Assembly: GCF_028502605.1 (NCBI RefSeq)
Contig: NC_079236.1
Coordinates: 806,001 to 870,000 of the forward strand
Origin: Trichoderma breve
Taxonomy: Eukaryota > Ascomycota > Sordariomycetes > Hypocreales > Hypocreaceae
Direction of reading: 5' to 3'
Length of the DNA: 64,000 bases
Shown piece after piece: positions 1 through 11,155 of the stretch; the first letter of the stretch is position 1, and the number at the start of each line of letters is the position of its first letter. The translations under genes and the position numbers were made by a program. A model generated the notes under the pieces. The model saw nothing but the letters and a program-made list of their open reading frames with translations. It was not told where the DNA came from and ran no database searches.

Positions 1-1041
1 CATTCCCACGCGCGCATCTCCGATTCCGGTTCCAGAAGGATCATGTCCAAAATAGGGCAATAAGGCTCACGTCGAGCCAGGATAGCAGCTGAGACATAGA
101 TGCTAGAGTCACCAGCGACAGTATGTATTACCAGAAGCCCGTTCACATGGCGGAACCAACGAGCCACAGCGGCGAACCCATGAACGGCTATTGCCCTGAG
201 GCTCATGCACGCTCAGCAGGATATCGCCCCGAATTGGTATAGTCCGGGTCATGTGCCGGCGCGGGATCTTGGAGAAGTAAAGTCGAGAAAGCCTCCAGAT
301 TGAGGCCAAATGCCCTGAGACGGAAAGGCGAGAAATCAATGAATCCCCGTTAGATTTGGCTACAGTGGGCTCTGGGCGGGCTCTGGGCGTTATCAGCGGC
401 AGCTAACGTCGCTGCGATACCGCCACAGCTGCCGCCTGATTGGCTGGGCGGCGGCGAAAACGCGGGGCAAGGCGCTGGAACCCCAATTTCGAGCAGCCGC
501 TGCCCCACCTCCATCTTCAATGGCTGTACTGGTCAAGTGTCTTTTGGCTCCCCATGTGCTGGTATCAAACCTTCGATTCGTAGCCATTCGGGGGGCGATC
601 ATTGCATCTGGCCAGCTTCAACGGCTACTTTCGTTATTCATGGACCAGATCCACTCTGATGTTGAATCCCGGTAGCCCGCGGGGCCCTTGGAGCGTTGCT
701 ACTTGGCCGACAACCTCGGAGCAGATACTTAAACATTCGATCATCCTCATCCTCTTCTTCTTTCGACCTCCAACAAACATCCCAAGAGATAATCCTGAAG
801 TAAAACTCAGAGTGCCTCAACCACTTGGAGTGTCATTCGATATTCCAAGACGTAAGCTGAGCACCAACTCTACGCCAATTCCTCCTTGCCTGCCTTTGTC
901 TTATGATATCATACGGCGAGTCAGAGTAAGCTGGCTTGATCATTAGGCCGTCCCCGCAGATAGCCACTCATCATCTCTCCAAATACCTTCTTGCTTCACT
1001 GCTTCATCTCTTTCTCTTCAACTACCAACACAAACATCACA
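1..1041. other. Upstream region of the amine oxidase gene, no gene supported
   Basis: Short open frames here lack recognisable protein character. The last 40 bases before the amine oxidase ATG are pyrimidine-rich, as is usual for fungal leaders. A partial gene could enter from the left edge, but nothing in the first 100 bases identifies one. Confidence 0.5.
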
Positions 1042-3432
1042 ATGGCCGTCACCGCAGCACCGAGGCCGCATCCGCTGGCTCCACTCTCCGAGGCCGAGCA
1101 CATCAAAGCCCGGGATGCCGTTGCTAAGCTTCACGGCGCCTCCGCGTCCATCTTCTTCAGAGCAATCCACGTCCAGGAGCCGAAAAAGGCAGAACTGCAG
1201 CCTTTCCTCGAGGCCGAGCACACGGGCACTCTGACAGAGGACACCAAGAGGCCGCCTAGAGAGGCCATTGTTGAGCACGATGTTATCCGGGCTGATCGCT
1301 CCGAGTACATCGACGCCATTGTCAACTTAGATACCGGTGAAGTCAAGACAGTAGCTGCTCCGGTACCTTACCAGCCATATGTTACCCCGTAAGTCCCCCC
1401 TTGGAATATAATTCAGAAAAAGAGACAAACGGCTCTAACACGATCTAGTGGCGAGTTTGACCATTTCAATGATGCCTGCGTCAACTCGGATCTGTTCAAA
1501 CAGGCCATGTCTGAATTCACCCTCCCAGAAGGCTTTGAAGTCTGCGTCGAGCCATGGCCTTATGGACCCCCCAATGCCGATGAGAAGGACATTCCGCGAC
1601 AGATGCAGGGACTGGTCTACGCAAAGGACACACGCAACAAGAACCCCGACTCCAACCACTACGGCTACCCAATTCCCATCATCCCCGTAATGGATTGGCA
1701 TACCAAGAAGCTCGTCAGGGTCGAGAGAATCGCAACGGGCGGCATTGGCGATGAACTAGAGGCCAAGGCGCGAAGTGAGGAGCCTGTCAAGCTGTTCGAA
1801 AACCACAAGGGCTGCGAGTACGTCCCTGAGCTGTTGGACTATCCTCTGAGAACGGACTTGAAGCCTATCAACATCACACAGCCCGAGGGCGCTTCCTTTA
1901 CTATTCACGACGATGGTCTGATTGAATGGCAAAAGTGGCGATTCCGCCTCGGATTCACACCCCGTGAAGGTGCAGTCTTGCATGATCTTCACTACGACAA
2001 CCGCTCTGTCATGTACCGCCTCAGCTTCAGTGAGATGACGGTCCCTTACGCTGACCCGCGACCTCCCTTCCACCGCAAACAGGCATTTGACTTTGGTGAC
2101 GGTGGCATGGGACGAGCCGCGAACAACCTGGAGCTGGGATGTGACTGTCTGGGCGCGATTCACTATATCGACGTGGTCAACACCGAGCCCGATGGCTCAC
2201 CATCTCCCGGAAAGGCTGTGGTCTGCCTGCACGAACAGGACAATGGCATCCTGTGGAAGCACACCAACTACCGCACCGGCCGAGCCGTTGTGACGCGCAA
2301 CCGCGAGTTTGTGGTGCAGTTCATCTGCACTCTGGCCAACTACGAGTACGTCCTGTGCTACAAGCTGGATCTTGCCGGCTCCATCACCTTTGAAACCCGC
2401 GCTACCGGCATTGTCAGTGTCACTGGCATCGACGAAGGCAAGGTCAGTGCCTACGGCAACGTCATGACGCCAGGTGTCTTGGCGCAAAACCACCAGCACG
2501 TCTTCGCCGTGCGCATCGACCCGGCCATTGACTCATACGACGGTGCCGACTCACAGGTCATCGTTGAGGAGTCTCACGGGCAAAAGATTGACCCCAAGAC
2601 CAACCCTTATGGCAACTTTTACAAGATTCAACGTGAAAAGGTCGAAAAGGCTACCTGGGTCGATGCTGAGCCACGCCTCAACCGACTGATTAAGCTGGAA
2701 AACGCCAACAAGAAGAACCCCATCTCAGGAAAGAACCTTGGCTACAAGGTCATGGCACCAGTGACTCAGATGCTGCTGTGCGACCCTGAAGGCTTGGCCG
2801 CCCAGCGAGCGCAGTTTGCTCAGCACAATGCCTGGGTTACCGGTTACCGAGATGGCGAGCTGTGGGCCGCAGGAGAGTTTACCAACCAGAGCACAAAGGA
2901 GATTGGTGGTGTTGCCGACATGGTCAAGCGAGGAGACTGGTTCTCAGATCGAGAGGCCAACGGGGCGACGAATGGCGATGCGGCGGACAAGGGCAAGAGG
3001 AGCAGCCCTGTTGTGTGGAGCGTGTTTGGCTTGACACACAACCCCCGTGTTGAGGACTGGCCCGTCATGTAAGTCAAATATCATGCTCCTCTCAATCATC
3101 ACGAATATGATGCTAACAATCACTTTCCATCTAGGCCAGTTGAGACTTTCCAGATTCACATCAAGCCTACCGACTTCTTCACCGCCAACCCTGCGATGGA
3201 TGTCCCCTCTACCAAAAATGACGCCAGCGTTCTCTTGGGAGGATCATGCTGCACCACATCTAGCGACAAGAACAAGTCCGGAGTGCAAAACAACCCGCTG
3301 ACGCACCAGCAGGGAAGTGCGGCCACCATCGACGCCAAGGCGGCGGGAGCAAATGTTGATGAGAAGCTGAGCAAGAGGCTAAGCAAGACGTTTAACGGAT
3401 TGTTTGGGTCCAAGAAGGAGGAGGTGAACTAA
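1042..3432 (+). CDS. Copper amine oxidase (primary-amine oxidase)
   Basis: Oxidises primary amines to aldehydes with release of ammonia and hydrogen peroxide, using copper and a self-made topaquinone cofactor. Three exons: 1042-1388, 1449-3068 and 3135-3432, with introns 1389-1448 and 3069-3134; joined they encode 754 aa. The topaquinone precursor is Tyr414 in TLANYEY, matching the family T-x-x-N-Y-D/E-Y signature. Copper ligands are visible as His464 and His466 (HQH) and His646 (LTHNPR). The catalytic base is Asp330 in FDFGDGG. Spacing of these residues fits yeast-type amine oxidases. The ATG is the first one in frame and follows a pyrimidine-rich leader with an ACAATGG context. There is no signal peptide and no C-terminal SKL-type peroxisomal signal, so cytosolic or piggy-backed location is inferred. 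The lysine-rich C-terminal tail after about residue 690 is not part of the catalytic fold. Family assignment is secure; substrate is unknown. Confidence 0.96.
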
Positions 3433-3672
3433 GGAACAAAAAAAACATATAAAGTCGTCTCTTTTGCTAGAGACATTGTAGATACCTGTACTTTTTTGTA
3501 TTTTATGTATAGCCTCGTGTCTTATTAGTTGCGTTGAAATAGCAACCACAATTGAGTATCTCATCAGAATAACCTCCCAGTTTTGCTTTTGCAGAGTTAT
3601 ATATAACATATCCACCCATATACATACACGTAAAATACACTCGTCTCTAATATTATCCATTATTCCATGCGA

Positions 3673-4622
3673 TTAGTGGTTGATCTTGAGGGAAAAGTCG
3701 ACATGCGGAACTCCCTGATGGATCGAGCTCGTCGAGATAATGTCCACATCTGTCCATATTACCCCCCGTCAGTACACGAAAGTCGTCCCCTTGAGAATAC
3801 AAAGTGTAGAAACTCACCGTGGCACACATATGGCTCGACATTATCCTCCCGCAGTCCTCCAGATACCTCGAGCAAAAACTGCTTCTTGCCAGCCCACCGC
3901 TCCTTCAAGCTCCGCGCCGCAACCTTGACGCCGTCGCCAGTGAAGTTGTCCAGCATCACCACGTCCGCTCCCGCGGCAATCGCCTCGTCGGCTTCCTCCT
4001 CGCTTTGTACCTCGACCTCGATCTTGACGCTGAACCCGGCGACCGCCTTGGCCGCCGCCACGGCCTCGGCGATGCTGCCGCGGCTCCACACGTGGTTGTC
4101 CTTGAGCATCACCATGGAGCTCAGGTCCATGCGGTGCCCGTCCGCGCCGCCCACGAGCATCCCGTATTTTTCCACCAGCCTGAATCCAGGCGTAGTTTTA
4201 CGTGTGCCGGCCAAGACGCCTTTATACCCAGCCTTGCGCAACTTGGACACGACTCTCTCGCTCTGCGTCGCAACGCCAGAACATCTAGCAAGTGTATTCA
4301 ACGCAACTCTCTCTCCGAGCAATAACCCTCTCGCAGGGCCCGTGACGGTCGCAACTTTAATCTTGCCATCGGAGGACTTTGAGAGGTCGATGGAAGAGCC
4401 TTCTTCTGCGTGCCACTCGACTTCACAACCGCATTGGTGAAAGACCTCGTCGAAGAAGGGGCGCCCGGCGATGATGCCTGCGGATTTCCCCCAGAGGGTG
4501 GCGGTGCGCGGGTGTTCGCCGACGACGAAGCCTGCGTAGTCGAAGGAGGGCGTGTCTTCGGCGAGCCAGGCGGTGACTTGGGGTTTCCAGCTGGGGGGGA
4601 GGAGGTGGGCGTAGGAGGACAT
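3673..4622 (-). CDS. BNA6: Quinolinate phosphoribosyltransferase (nicotinate-nucleotide pyrophosphorylase, carboxylating)
   Basis: Converts quinolinate and PRPP to nicotinate mononucleotide, CO2 and pyrophosphate, the step that enters NAD from the kynurenine route. Two exons on the minus strand, 4622-3818 and 3749-3673, joined across a 68-nt intron (GTGAGT donor) to give 293 aa, the normal family length. Family motifs are clear: [24 protein letters not shown] with the substrate-binding Arg-Lys, [16 protein letters not shown], the IEVEV strand, VMLDN and LEVSGG. Without the intron the reading frame would lose the conserved end [11 protein letters not shown], so the splice is well supported. 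The ATG at 4622 begins MSSYAHLLP, typical of fungal homologues. Probably cytosolic. Confidence 0.96.
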
Positions 4623-5069
4623 TTTGATGTGACGGAGGTTGATGCGGGGGAGGGGTTGATGGAGGAGAAAGAGAGATGAGGAAGAGAGGAATTAGAGTAC
4701 TGTCGAGGGGTATTAGCAATAGCTGGGAGACAAGTGATGGTGACAGTGACAAGCTCTCCGAAGGCTTTACAAAGCTCAGCTGAAGCGCAATTAGCAATCA
4801 ATCAAGCACCTCTGCGATCTTCGGAAGCGGCTTGGAGCGGAACGGATGGTCGGAAATGGTGGGGGCGGGCCGCGACTCTGCATGTGAAGGAGCGGACACT
4901 TCCGCGTTATCCCGTGGGAACATAGCCGGCGTTTACATACAAAAACACGGGATTCAACATGTTATTGTGTAGAATATAATTGTAGTTTATTATGCTGATC
5001 GAAAAGTCTATAGCTGTGTGATTCTATGATTCAATTTAATTCATCCAGCCCTTCCTGTCACATCACGCA
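4623..5069. other. BNA6 promoter and GT8 3' flank
   Basis: Sits between the BNA6 start and the stop of the upstream minus-strand glycosyltransferase gene. Open frames running opposite BNA6 into this stretch are shadows. The part past about 4930 is AT-rich and probably belongs to the 3' end of the glycosyltransferase transcript. Confidence 0.4.
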
Positions 5070-6485
5070 TTACGCTAACAGATACCTAGCATCATCATCT
5101 AGTTCAGTATCTGGCATTGAATTCATGAAGCCGCCCATTTCCTCTTTTGACGCTCCATATCCCTCGTCTTCATCGTCTACCCACTGCATCTTTGCGCGTA
5201 CTCTCTATAACATTCCGATTAGTTATTCGTTACTCTTTCACCACATACATGCATAGTTTACCGCTTTGCGCTCTCTGAAATCAGCGTATAGCTCCCTCCA
5301 CACATCCCGTCCCGAGCAATCCTCTTCTTCGTCACCAGTCTCAGCATTCCTTTTCTTCACTTCGCATTTAGGCTCTAGATTGATGATATTATCCTGATCA
5401 TCCGTACTCAAATGCACTTTCCACGGTTTTGGCACTGGAAAATCCGAGAAATGGACCGTCTTTGCCTCACCCAGCACCACTACAGGATCCCATTCCTCAG
5501 TCTCAGAGCCGAGATACAAGTGATGGTCCGTCTCGCGAGACTCGGAAGAAAGCATCGCGTATGGCCTGTGAGGAATCACCATGGCCGTGTCAGCGTATAG
5601 CTTATTCAGCAGCTCCATGTCATATTCGTCCTCGTCTGCGATCCGAACCTTCTTCTGAATGCGCTCGAACTCTCTGCGCTTGGTTGGATGACCATGATGT
5701 GGGAAGTAAGCGTTCTCCAAGATTTCACGTCGTCGAGGAGCCAGTAAGCGCGAGGCATGGCGATTGGGTATGGCGGTAGGTGAAAGAGCTCGTCCATGTG
5801 CTTCAAGACTGTGACATCTGCGTCGATGGCAATGACCCGCTCGTACTGAGTGAGGTTAAAAAGCCAGGAGCTTGGGGTCAGAGTTGGCCCATGTATCTTG
5901 GCCGATATTAGCAAACGAAGCATTCTTTGTGTTTCCTACAATCAAAAATCGAATGCACATACCATCAACGGTATCTCGATGCTGAATCTGAACCGGCATG
6001 AGCTTTACATCGTACTCGTCTCGCGCCTTGATAAGCAGTTCGGCATCGTGAAATCCTCCACCATCATTTGTTTCGGGATCAGGGAGCATCTTTGTAGGAT
6101 ACATCAACACCCTGTCTGCACGGCTTCCGAGGTGATGTAGCCTCTCCAACAGCATCACCAAGATGCAGAGATATTCGCTGCTGGTGACATATTGTGTATA
6201 CGCATATTTCGACCAGTCCAAGTCATTTGTCTCTTTGGAGCTCTTGTAAAGGACAGTAGTCGTATGTTGGTGATAGCAATCATCCGTTCTGCTGAGGAAA
6301 AGGTAAATCATCATTATCACAAAGGTAAGGGCAAGAATGATGCGGTTTCGACGTGAGGTTAGAAGTGTTAATGAAGTACGCGGTCCATTTTGCCAAGCTA
6401 AAGACCATTTCCATATCGTATGGTTTCTGTAAAAAGTAGTGCCATGAATAGGACAACGCCAAGATGAAGAAGACATGTCCTCCAA
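5070..6485 (-). pseudogene. GT8 family glycosyltransferase (GNT1-like), frameshifted twice
   Basis: Resembles fungal Golgi alpha-1,2-N-acetylglucosaminyltransferase-like proteins (GT8/GNT1 group). The N-terminus has a short cytosolic part and one membrane anchor around residues 47-63, as in type II Golgi enzymes. Exon 1 runs from 6485 to 5963; a 66-nt intron (5897-5962) has GTATGT and AAG ends. The next segment reads DTWANSDPKLLAF and then meets TAA; the homologous continuation NLTQYERVIAIDAD, with the DAD motif that usually binds metal and nucleotide sugar, lies in another frame, so one base is extra in the A-run at 5858-5862. A second shift at about 5672-5690, between HIMVIQPS and REFERIQKK, restores the first frame. 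The last part ends through a 57-nt intron (5205-5261, GTAAAC donor, CTAAT branch) and exon 5204-5070. The two shifts compensate each other. Either this is a young pseudogene or there are two sequence errors. Confidence 0.75.
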
Positions 6486-7332
6486 TCGATGAGCCTGAAG
6501 CTCACTCCTCAGACTGATTTAGACATTGTGTTTACTTTGACCGCCAAATTCTGAGACAAACAAGGAATGCAATACATACATTCAACTTGTCTTCTTTGCC
6601 CGCATCCTTCGAATAGAATCGGGGAAGAGCTCAAAGAAACTTGGAAAGTCTCCTAAATTGTCTTAGATAATAGTAAAAGGGAGTTTTATTCACCTATTCT
6701 TGGGGTGTTAGTGTTGTATCAGGCATTCGAGACATTGAAGCTTTCGTATTGCATCACCAAAACGGCTATAAGGCCATTACAATCATGGCATCATCACTCA
6801 ATGTGTGAATAAATACCAACAAAAAAATTAATAATTTAACTCCTCGACTCGTATAAAATCCAAAATCTCATGGGCACGTGGTTCTTCATCTTGACGATGC
6901 AACCAACCATCGGAAATTTATTCCCCCCTCCCTACCTCACATAGCGGGGACATTCCAGATCTGTGCCGATCACGCTCGAGCATCTCGCAAACTAACTGAG
7001 TCTGAATCAACATAGAAACCATTGGCCCTAATAATCATCCTCACACACTGTCCAAATCATCACCGCCTCTCTCTTCTTTTTACCGACTCCCGATCCGGCT
7101 CTCTCCCTTGCTGTTAAGGTTTCGGCTGGTCGCGCCGCGGTTGGAGCTCCGAAATCTCCACCACCACTAGCAAGATTACATGCATCTAGCGGGCTTGAGC
7201 CGGTTCCAACCTGCTCTAGACGATGACATACTCGTCCGATCCACGGCGGCCAGCTGATTGCCAGCTCACGATTCGCCTCCCCCAACATCTGAGCCGCGGC
7301 CTCTCAGACAAATAAAGCACCTGGGCAAGAAA
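6486..7332. promoter_or_regulatory. Divergent intergenic region between the GT8 gene and the TPR gene
   Basis: AT-rich in the first half (6650-6860), GC-richer near the TPR gene start. No conserved open frame was recognised; the region must hold both promoters. No clear TATA box near either start. Confidence 0.4.
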
Positions 7333-9051
7333 ATGGAAGAATCAACAGCAGAAAAGGAGGCCTGTCGGACAGCCAGCGACAGACCGAGTCTAGACACCGA
7401 CTACTACGACCTCGGCGACCTCCATCGCCCTGTTTCCACCTCCAACCCAATCGCCCAGACCTGGTTCAACCGCGGCCTCGTCTGGTGCTACGGCTTCAAC
7501 CATGAGGAAGCGGCGAAATGCTTCGAGCGGGCCATTGCTCACGATCCCGCCTGCGCCATGGCCTACTGGGGCCTCGCCTATGCCTTGGGGCCCAACTACA
7601 ACAAGCCCTGGGATCTGTTTGGCCGCAGGGAGATACAGAACACGGCGGACCGGACGCATCGAGCGATTGAAAAGGCCAAGGCGTGTTCCGAATCTGCCAC
7701 TCCCGTCGAGAGGGCGCTCATCGAAGCTCTTCGGTATAGATACCCAAGGTCGGCGGCCCCAAACAAGACAGACCGCCCCATATGGAATCGAGAATACGCA
7801 GATGCCATGAGCTCCGTCTCGGCCCAGTTCCCAGACGACCTGGATGTTGCTACTCTCTACGCCGATTCCATGATGAATCTCACTCCCTGGGCTCTATGGG
7901 ACATCAAGACGGGCAAACCAGCTTCAGACGCCCGCACGCTCGAGGTAAAGCAGGTCCTCGAGCACGGCATGTCTCTCGAGGGCGGCAACCGACACCCAGG
8001 TCTACTGCATCTATACATCCACCTCATGGAAATGTCAAACACGCCAGAAGCCGCCATGCCCGCGGCCGATCACCTTCGCGGCCTGGTCCCCGACTCAGGC
8101 CACCTGAACCACATGCCGAGCCACCTCGACATCCTCGTGGGAGACTACGCCAGAGCCGTCGTCGCAAACTCCGACGCCGTCCGCGCCGACGAAAAGTTCC
8201 TCAAGAGAGAAGGTCCCATGAACTTTTACACCTTATATCGGAGCCATGACTACCATTTCCGTCTGTACTCGGCCATGTTCGCCGCACAGTCCAAGATTGC
8301 CCTCGAGACCGTCGAGCACCTCGAGGCGAGCTTCTCGGAGGAGCTCCTCCGTGTTGAGACGCCTCCCATGGCGGACTGGCTGGAAGCTTTCCTTGCTATG
8401 CGTGTGCATGTGCTCATTCGCTTCGGCCGCTGGAAAGACATTCTCGCACTGAAATTGCCCGAGGACCAAGATCTCTACTGCGTTACCACGGCGCTCACCT
8501 TTTACGCAAGGGGCATGGCATTAGCAGCGTTGGGACAGGTTAATGAAGCTCGTGAGCAGCGCAAGCTCTTCAGCGAGTCTGTCCCCCGCATCAAGCCCAC
8601 ACGCACTCTCTTCAACAATAAATGCATCGACATCCTCTGCGTTGCCGAAGCCATGCTCGACGGCGAAATCGAGTACCGCTCCGGCAACTACCCCGCCGCC
8701 TTTGCCCACCTCCGCGAATCAATCTCCCGGTACGACGGCCTCCCCTTTGACGAGCCTTGGGGATGGATGCAGCCCGCACGCCATGCTTACGGCGCATTGT
8801 TACTTGAACAAGGCCATGTCAGTGAAGCATTGAGTATATATAGTGCGGATTTGGGCATTGACGAATCCTTGCCGCGGGTTCATCGCCATCCGAATAACGT
8901 TTGGGCACTGCACGGCTATCACGAATGCTTGATGAAGCTAGGCAGGACAGAAGAGGCAAAGGCTGTGGAAGGCCCGTTGAAGAAGGCCATGGCTTTGGCG
9001 GACGTGCCCATTACTTCGTCGTGCTTTTGTAGATTGACGGCCAAGATATGA
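7333..9051 (+). CDS. TPR-like repeat protein
   Basis: Single-exon gene of 572 aa. The reading frame is open from 7258, but the first ATG is at 7333 (MEESTAEKEA) and is preferred. Residues about 40-90 contain a helix pair typical of tetratricopeptide repeats (WFNRGL, CFERAIAHDP, AYWGLAYALGPNYN). Further helical repeats follow through the protein, for example HGYHECLMKLGRTEEAKAV near the C-terminus. It resembles the long TPR-domain proteins common in fungi and proteobacteria whose role is undefined; TPR arrays normally mediate protein contacts. There is no signal peptide and no membrane helix, so a soluble cytosolic protein is expected. Molecular partner is unknown. Confidence 0.85.
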   Translation: MEESTAEKEACRTASDRPSLDTDYYDLGDLHRPVSTSNPIAQTWFNRGLVWCYGFNHEEAAKCFERAIAHDPACAMAYWGLAYALGPNYNKPWDLFGRREIQNTADRTHRAIEKAKACSESATPVERALIEALRYRYPRSAAPNKTDRPIWNREYADAMSSVSAQFPDDLDVATLYADSMMNLTPWALWDIKTGKPASDARTLEVKQVLEHGMSLEGGNRHPGLLHLYIHLMEMSNTPEAAMPAADHLRGLVPDSGHLNHMPSHLDILVGDYARAVVANSDAVRADEKFLKREGPMNFYTLYRSHDYHFRLYSAMFAAQSKIALETVEHLEASFSEELLRVETPPMADWLEAFLAMRVHVLIRFGRWKDILALKLPEDQDLYCVTTALTFYARGMALAALGQVNEAREQRKLFSESVPRIKPTRTLFNNKCIDILCVAEAMLDGEIEYRSGNYPAAFAHLRESISRYDGLPFDEPWGWMQPARHAYGALLLEQGHVSEALSIYSADLGIDESLPRVHRHPNNVWALHGYHECLMKLGRTEEAKAVEGPLKKAMALADVPITSSCFCRLTAKI

Positions 9052-9054
9052 AAA

Positions 9055-9463
9055 TATGAGAATGATGCCAATTGTAATATATTGATCAGCTTAGCCAGTT
9101 ATGAATACATATATTTTCTACAGAGTACAGCATGGCAATTTGTGGTAGATGGCATCAGTCACGACGAATGGCTGGGTATAACATATCAACATCACCGAAA
9201 TCTACGCGGACATCTAGAATCATCGAAACCTGTGGCCTAAACCACAAGTTCCATGCTACGTAAAACATGGCAACATCAAGGGACGGGGGCATGCGCATCT
9301 GCTGCTCGACAGCAGAGCGAGATCATTGTCTAGATAGAGTGTTGCACCATCATCAGCAACCAGTATCCCGACAACCGAGAAGAGGGTCTCATACCCAACG
9401 AAAGAAAAAAAAAAAAAAGAACAAAAAAAGAAAAGTAAACAAAACAAAACAAAAAAGCCCAAA
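9055..9463. other. Convergent 3' region with an A-rich tract
   Basis: Lies between the stops of the TPR gene (+) and the Atg22-like gene (-), so it holds both 3' UTRs. An adenine-rich run at about 9403-9456 (broken by G and C) is the only notable structure. No gene seen. Confidence 0.5.
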
Positions 9464-11155
9464 TCATGCGCCTGTCTGGTCCTGGTCCTGTTCAGTCGTT
9501 TTGCTGTTCGTCACATCGTCACCCATAATCCTCGCCTTTTCCTGCGCCAAGAAAGCCTCTTGCTCCCTGGCGCTCTTGTCCAAATCAAGAAACGACCAAA
9601 TACCCACCGTGCTCACAATCGTCAACGCAAACAAAAAGTAAAACGGCGCGCTATTGTTGCTGCCATTCGGCGTAGCGTCAATAATGGCGCTGCTGATAAG
9701 AGGGCCGATGAAGCTCGACGACTTGCCGATGATGTTGAAGATGGAGAAGAAGAGGAACTCGTGGCCTCGGGGCGTCACGGAGCTGATCATAATCTGCGAA
9801 TAGCTGTACCACGGGCACACGAACAGTCCATAAAAGGCCTGGTAGACCCAGACCTCCCACTCGTTGTGGAAGCCGAACTTGTCGGTCCAGTTGCCAATCA
9901 TGCCCCAGCCGTCGAGGAGGATGATGGACACCATGACGGCGTTGAACATGGTCTTGGCACTCAGGTTGAATTTCTTCTGGATGAGCCAAAAGGCGCCAAT
10001 GCCGACGCCCTGTGCGACGATGCCGACGATGAGCAGGTACGTCAAGGTCAGAGTGTTGTAGCTGACGACGGAGTTTTGCAGCGTGGAGATGACCGTCACC
10101 GTCGTGTTGAGAGAGTCGCCCAGCAAAAAGTATCCGACAAGGAAGATGAGACTCTGCTTAAGTTGTTTGATCTGCGTAATCGCCTCGTAGAGCTGCCAAA
10201 ATCCAACCGTGACGATGTTGTAGCCAGGGGGGATCATCATGCCTGGGCGCGACTTTTCCACAAAGAACCACGGGATGGAGACGACCAGCCAGACGGCGGT
10301 AGCGAAAGCAATCAGCACAGAGAGGCCCCAGTTGTTGTTGTCTGCGCTGTCGTCCACATGGAGGCCAAACATGATGCCCACAATGATGGCCAGGATCACC
10401 ACTTCACCCACTGACTGGATGTAAAAGGAGACGTTGCTGAGCCGGCTGCGCTCCATTTCATCGCGGCGGTCCAGCTCCTCGAGTGTAATATCGCCGGCTT
10501 CGTATGACAATCGAGAGTCCTTGAGCTGCGTGGTATTGCGAGCGAGGGACGGGAAGGCGGCGGTCCAATATGTCAATGTCAGCTGGTAAGCAATCAAACC
10601 GACAATGTAGAGGCCTGTGCCAATCTTCCACTGGTCAGGATGATGGACACCTAGCCAGCCAAACCCAATACCGTAGGCGATTATTGACCAGACAATCAGA
10701 ATCCATCGACGGCCTGTTCCAAAATCGGCGTATGCGCCAATGATGAGGAACAGAGCAGCTTGTAAGGCAAAAGAGATGCCGTTGGCAAGCAGAACGATAC
10801 TATTCACATCACGGAGGCGGCCAGCAAACATGAGAAGGCCGGATTCTGGAGCAGCCTGGTCAAGCAGATTCTGAAAAGCCGTAGGGCCAAAGTTGAACAG
10901 CGACAATCCGTTGGCGCCAATGTAGTAGCCGTACCAAGTCCAGATCTCCCACTTAGTCGTCGTAGGGATATCACCTTCACCCAAAGCCGGCATGACAGTT
11001 CCAGGAAGTTCCACCTCTACAGCTCTCGACGGCTCAGAAAGCCCATGTTTGGTATCGTCGTCCACATTCTGAGCAGGGCTCGACGTCTCGTTGGAGCGTG
11101 GCTCCAAGGCCGCTGTAGTTGAATCGACGGAGGCCATTGTAGGTATGAGTGACAC
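9464..11155 (-). CDS. Atg22-like permease (MFS fold)
   Basis: Intronless 563-aa membrane protein of the Atg22 family, whose yeast founder exports amino acids from the vacuole after autophagy. After a polar N-terminus of about 80 residues, the conserved opening TTTKWEIWTWYGYYIGANG is followed by about ten to twelve hydrophobic segments, including YADFGTGRRW between two helices and a conserved late segment with AFYGLFVCPWYSYSQ and ISSVTPRGHEFLFFSIFN, both characteristic of Atg22 proteins. The C-terminal tail after the last helix is charged and glutamine-rich. A second in-frame ATG at 11137 would shorten the protein by six residues. Filamentous fungi usually hold several Atg22 paralogues, so a direct autophagy role is an inference. 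Confidence 0.9.
   Translation of the reverse strand: MSLIPTMASVDSTTAALEPRSNETSSPAQNVDDDTKHGLSEPSRAVEVELPGTVMPALGEGDIPTTTKWEIWTWYGYYIGANGLSLFNFGPTAFQNLLDQAAPESGLLMFAGRLRDVNSIVLLANGISFALQAALFLIIGAYADFGTGRRWILIVWSIIAYGIGFGWLGVHHPDQWKIGTGLYIVGLIAYQLTLTYWTAAFPSLARNTTQLKDSRLSYEAGDITLEELDRRDEMERSRLSNVSFYIQSVGEVVILAIIVGIMFGLHVDDSADNNNWGLSVLIAFATAVWLVVSIPWFFVEKSRPGMMIPPGYNIVTVGFWQLYEAITQIKQLKQSLIFLVGYFLLGDSLNTTVTVISTLQNSVVSYNTLTLTYLLIVGIVAQGVGIGAFWLIQKKFNLSAKTMFNAVMVSIILLDGWGMIGNWTDKFGFHNEWEVWVYQAFYGLFVCPWYSYSQIMISSVTPRGHEFLFFSIFNIIGKSSSFIGPLISSAIIDATPNGSNNSAPFYFLFALTIVSTVGIWSFLDLDKSAREQEAFLAQEKARIMGDDVTNSKTTEQDQDQTGA

Noticed and set aside
3819..4325. Long plus-strand frames opposite BNA6 (also 3667-4440)
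   Set aside because: Shadows of a GC-rich conserved enzyme gene; no protein features.
9560..10414. 284-codon plus-strand open frame opposite the Atg22-like gene
   Set aside because: It mirrors the codon pattern of the membrane protein on the other strand, is highly charged without domain features, and starts and stops inside that gene.
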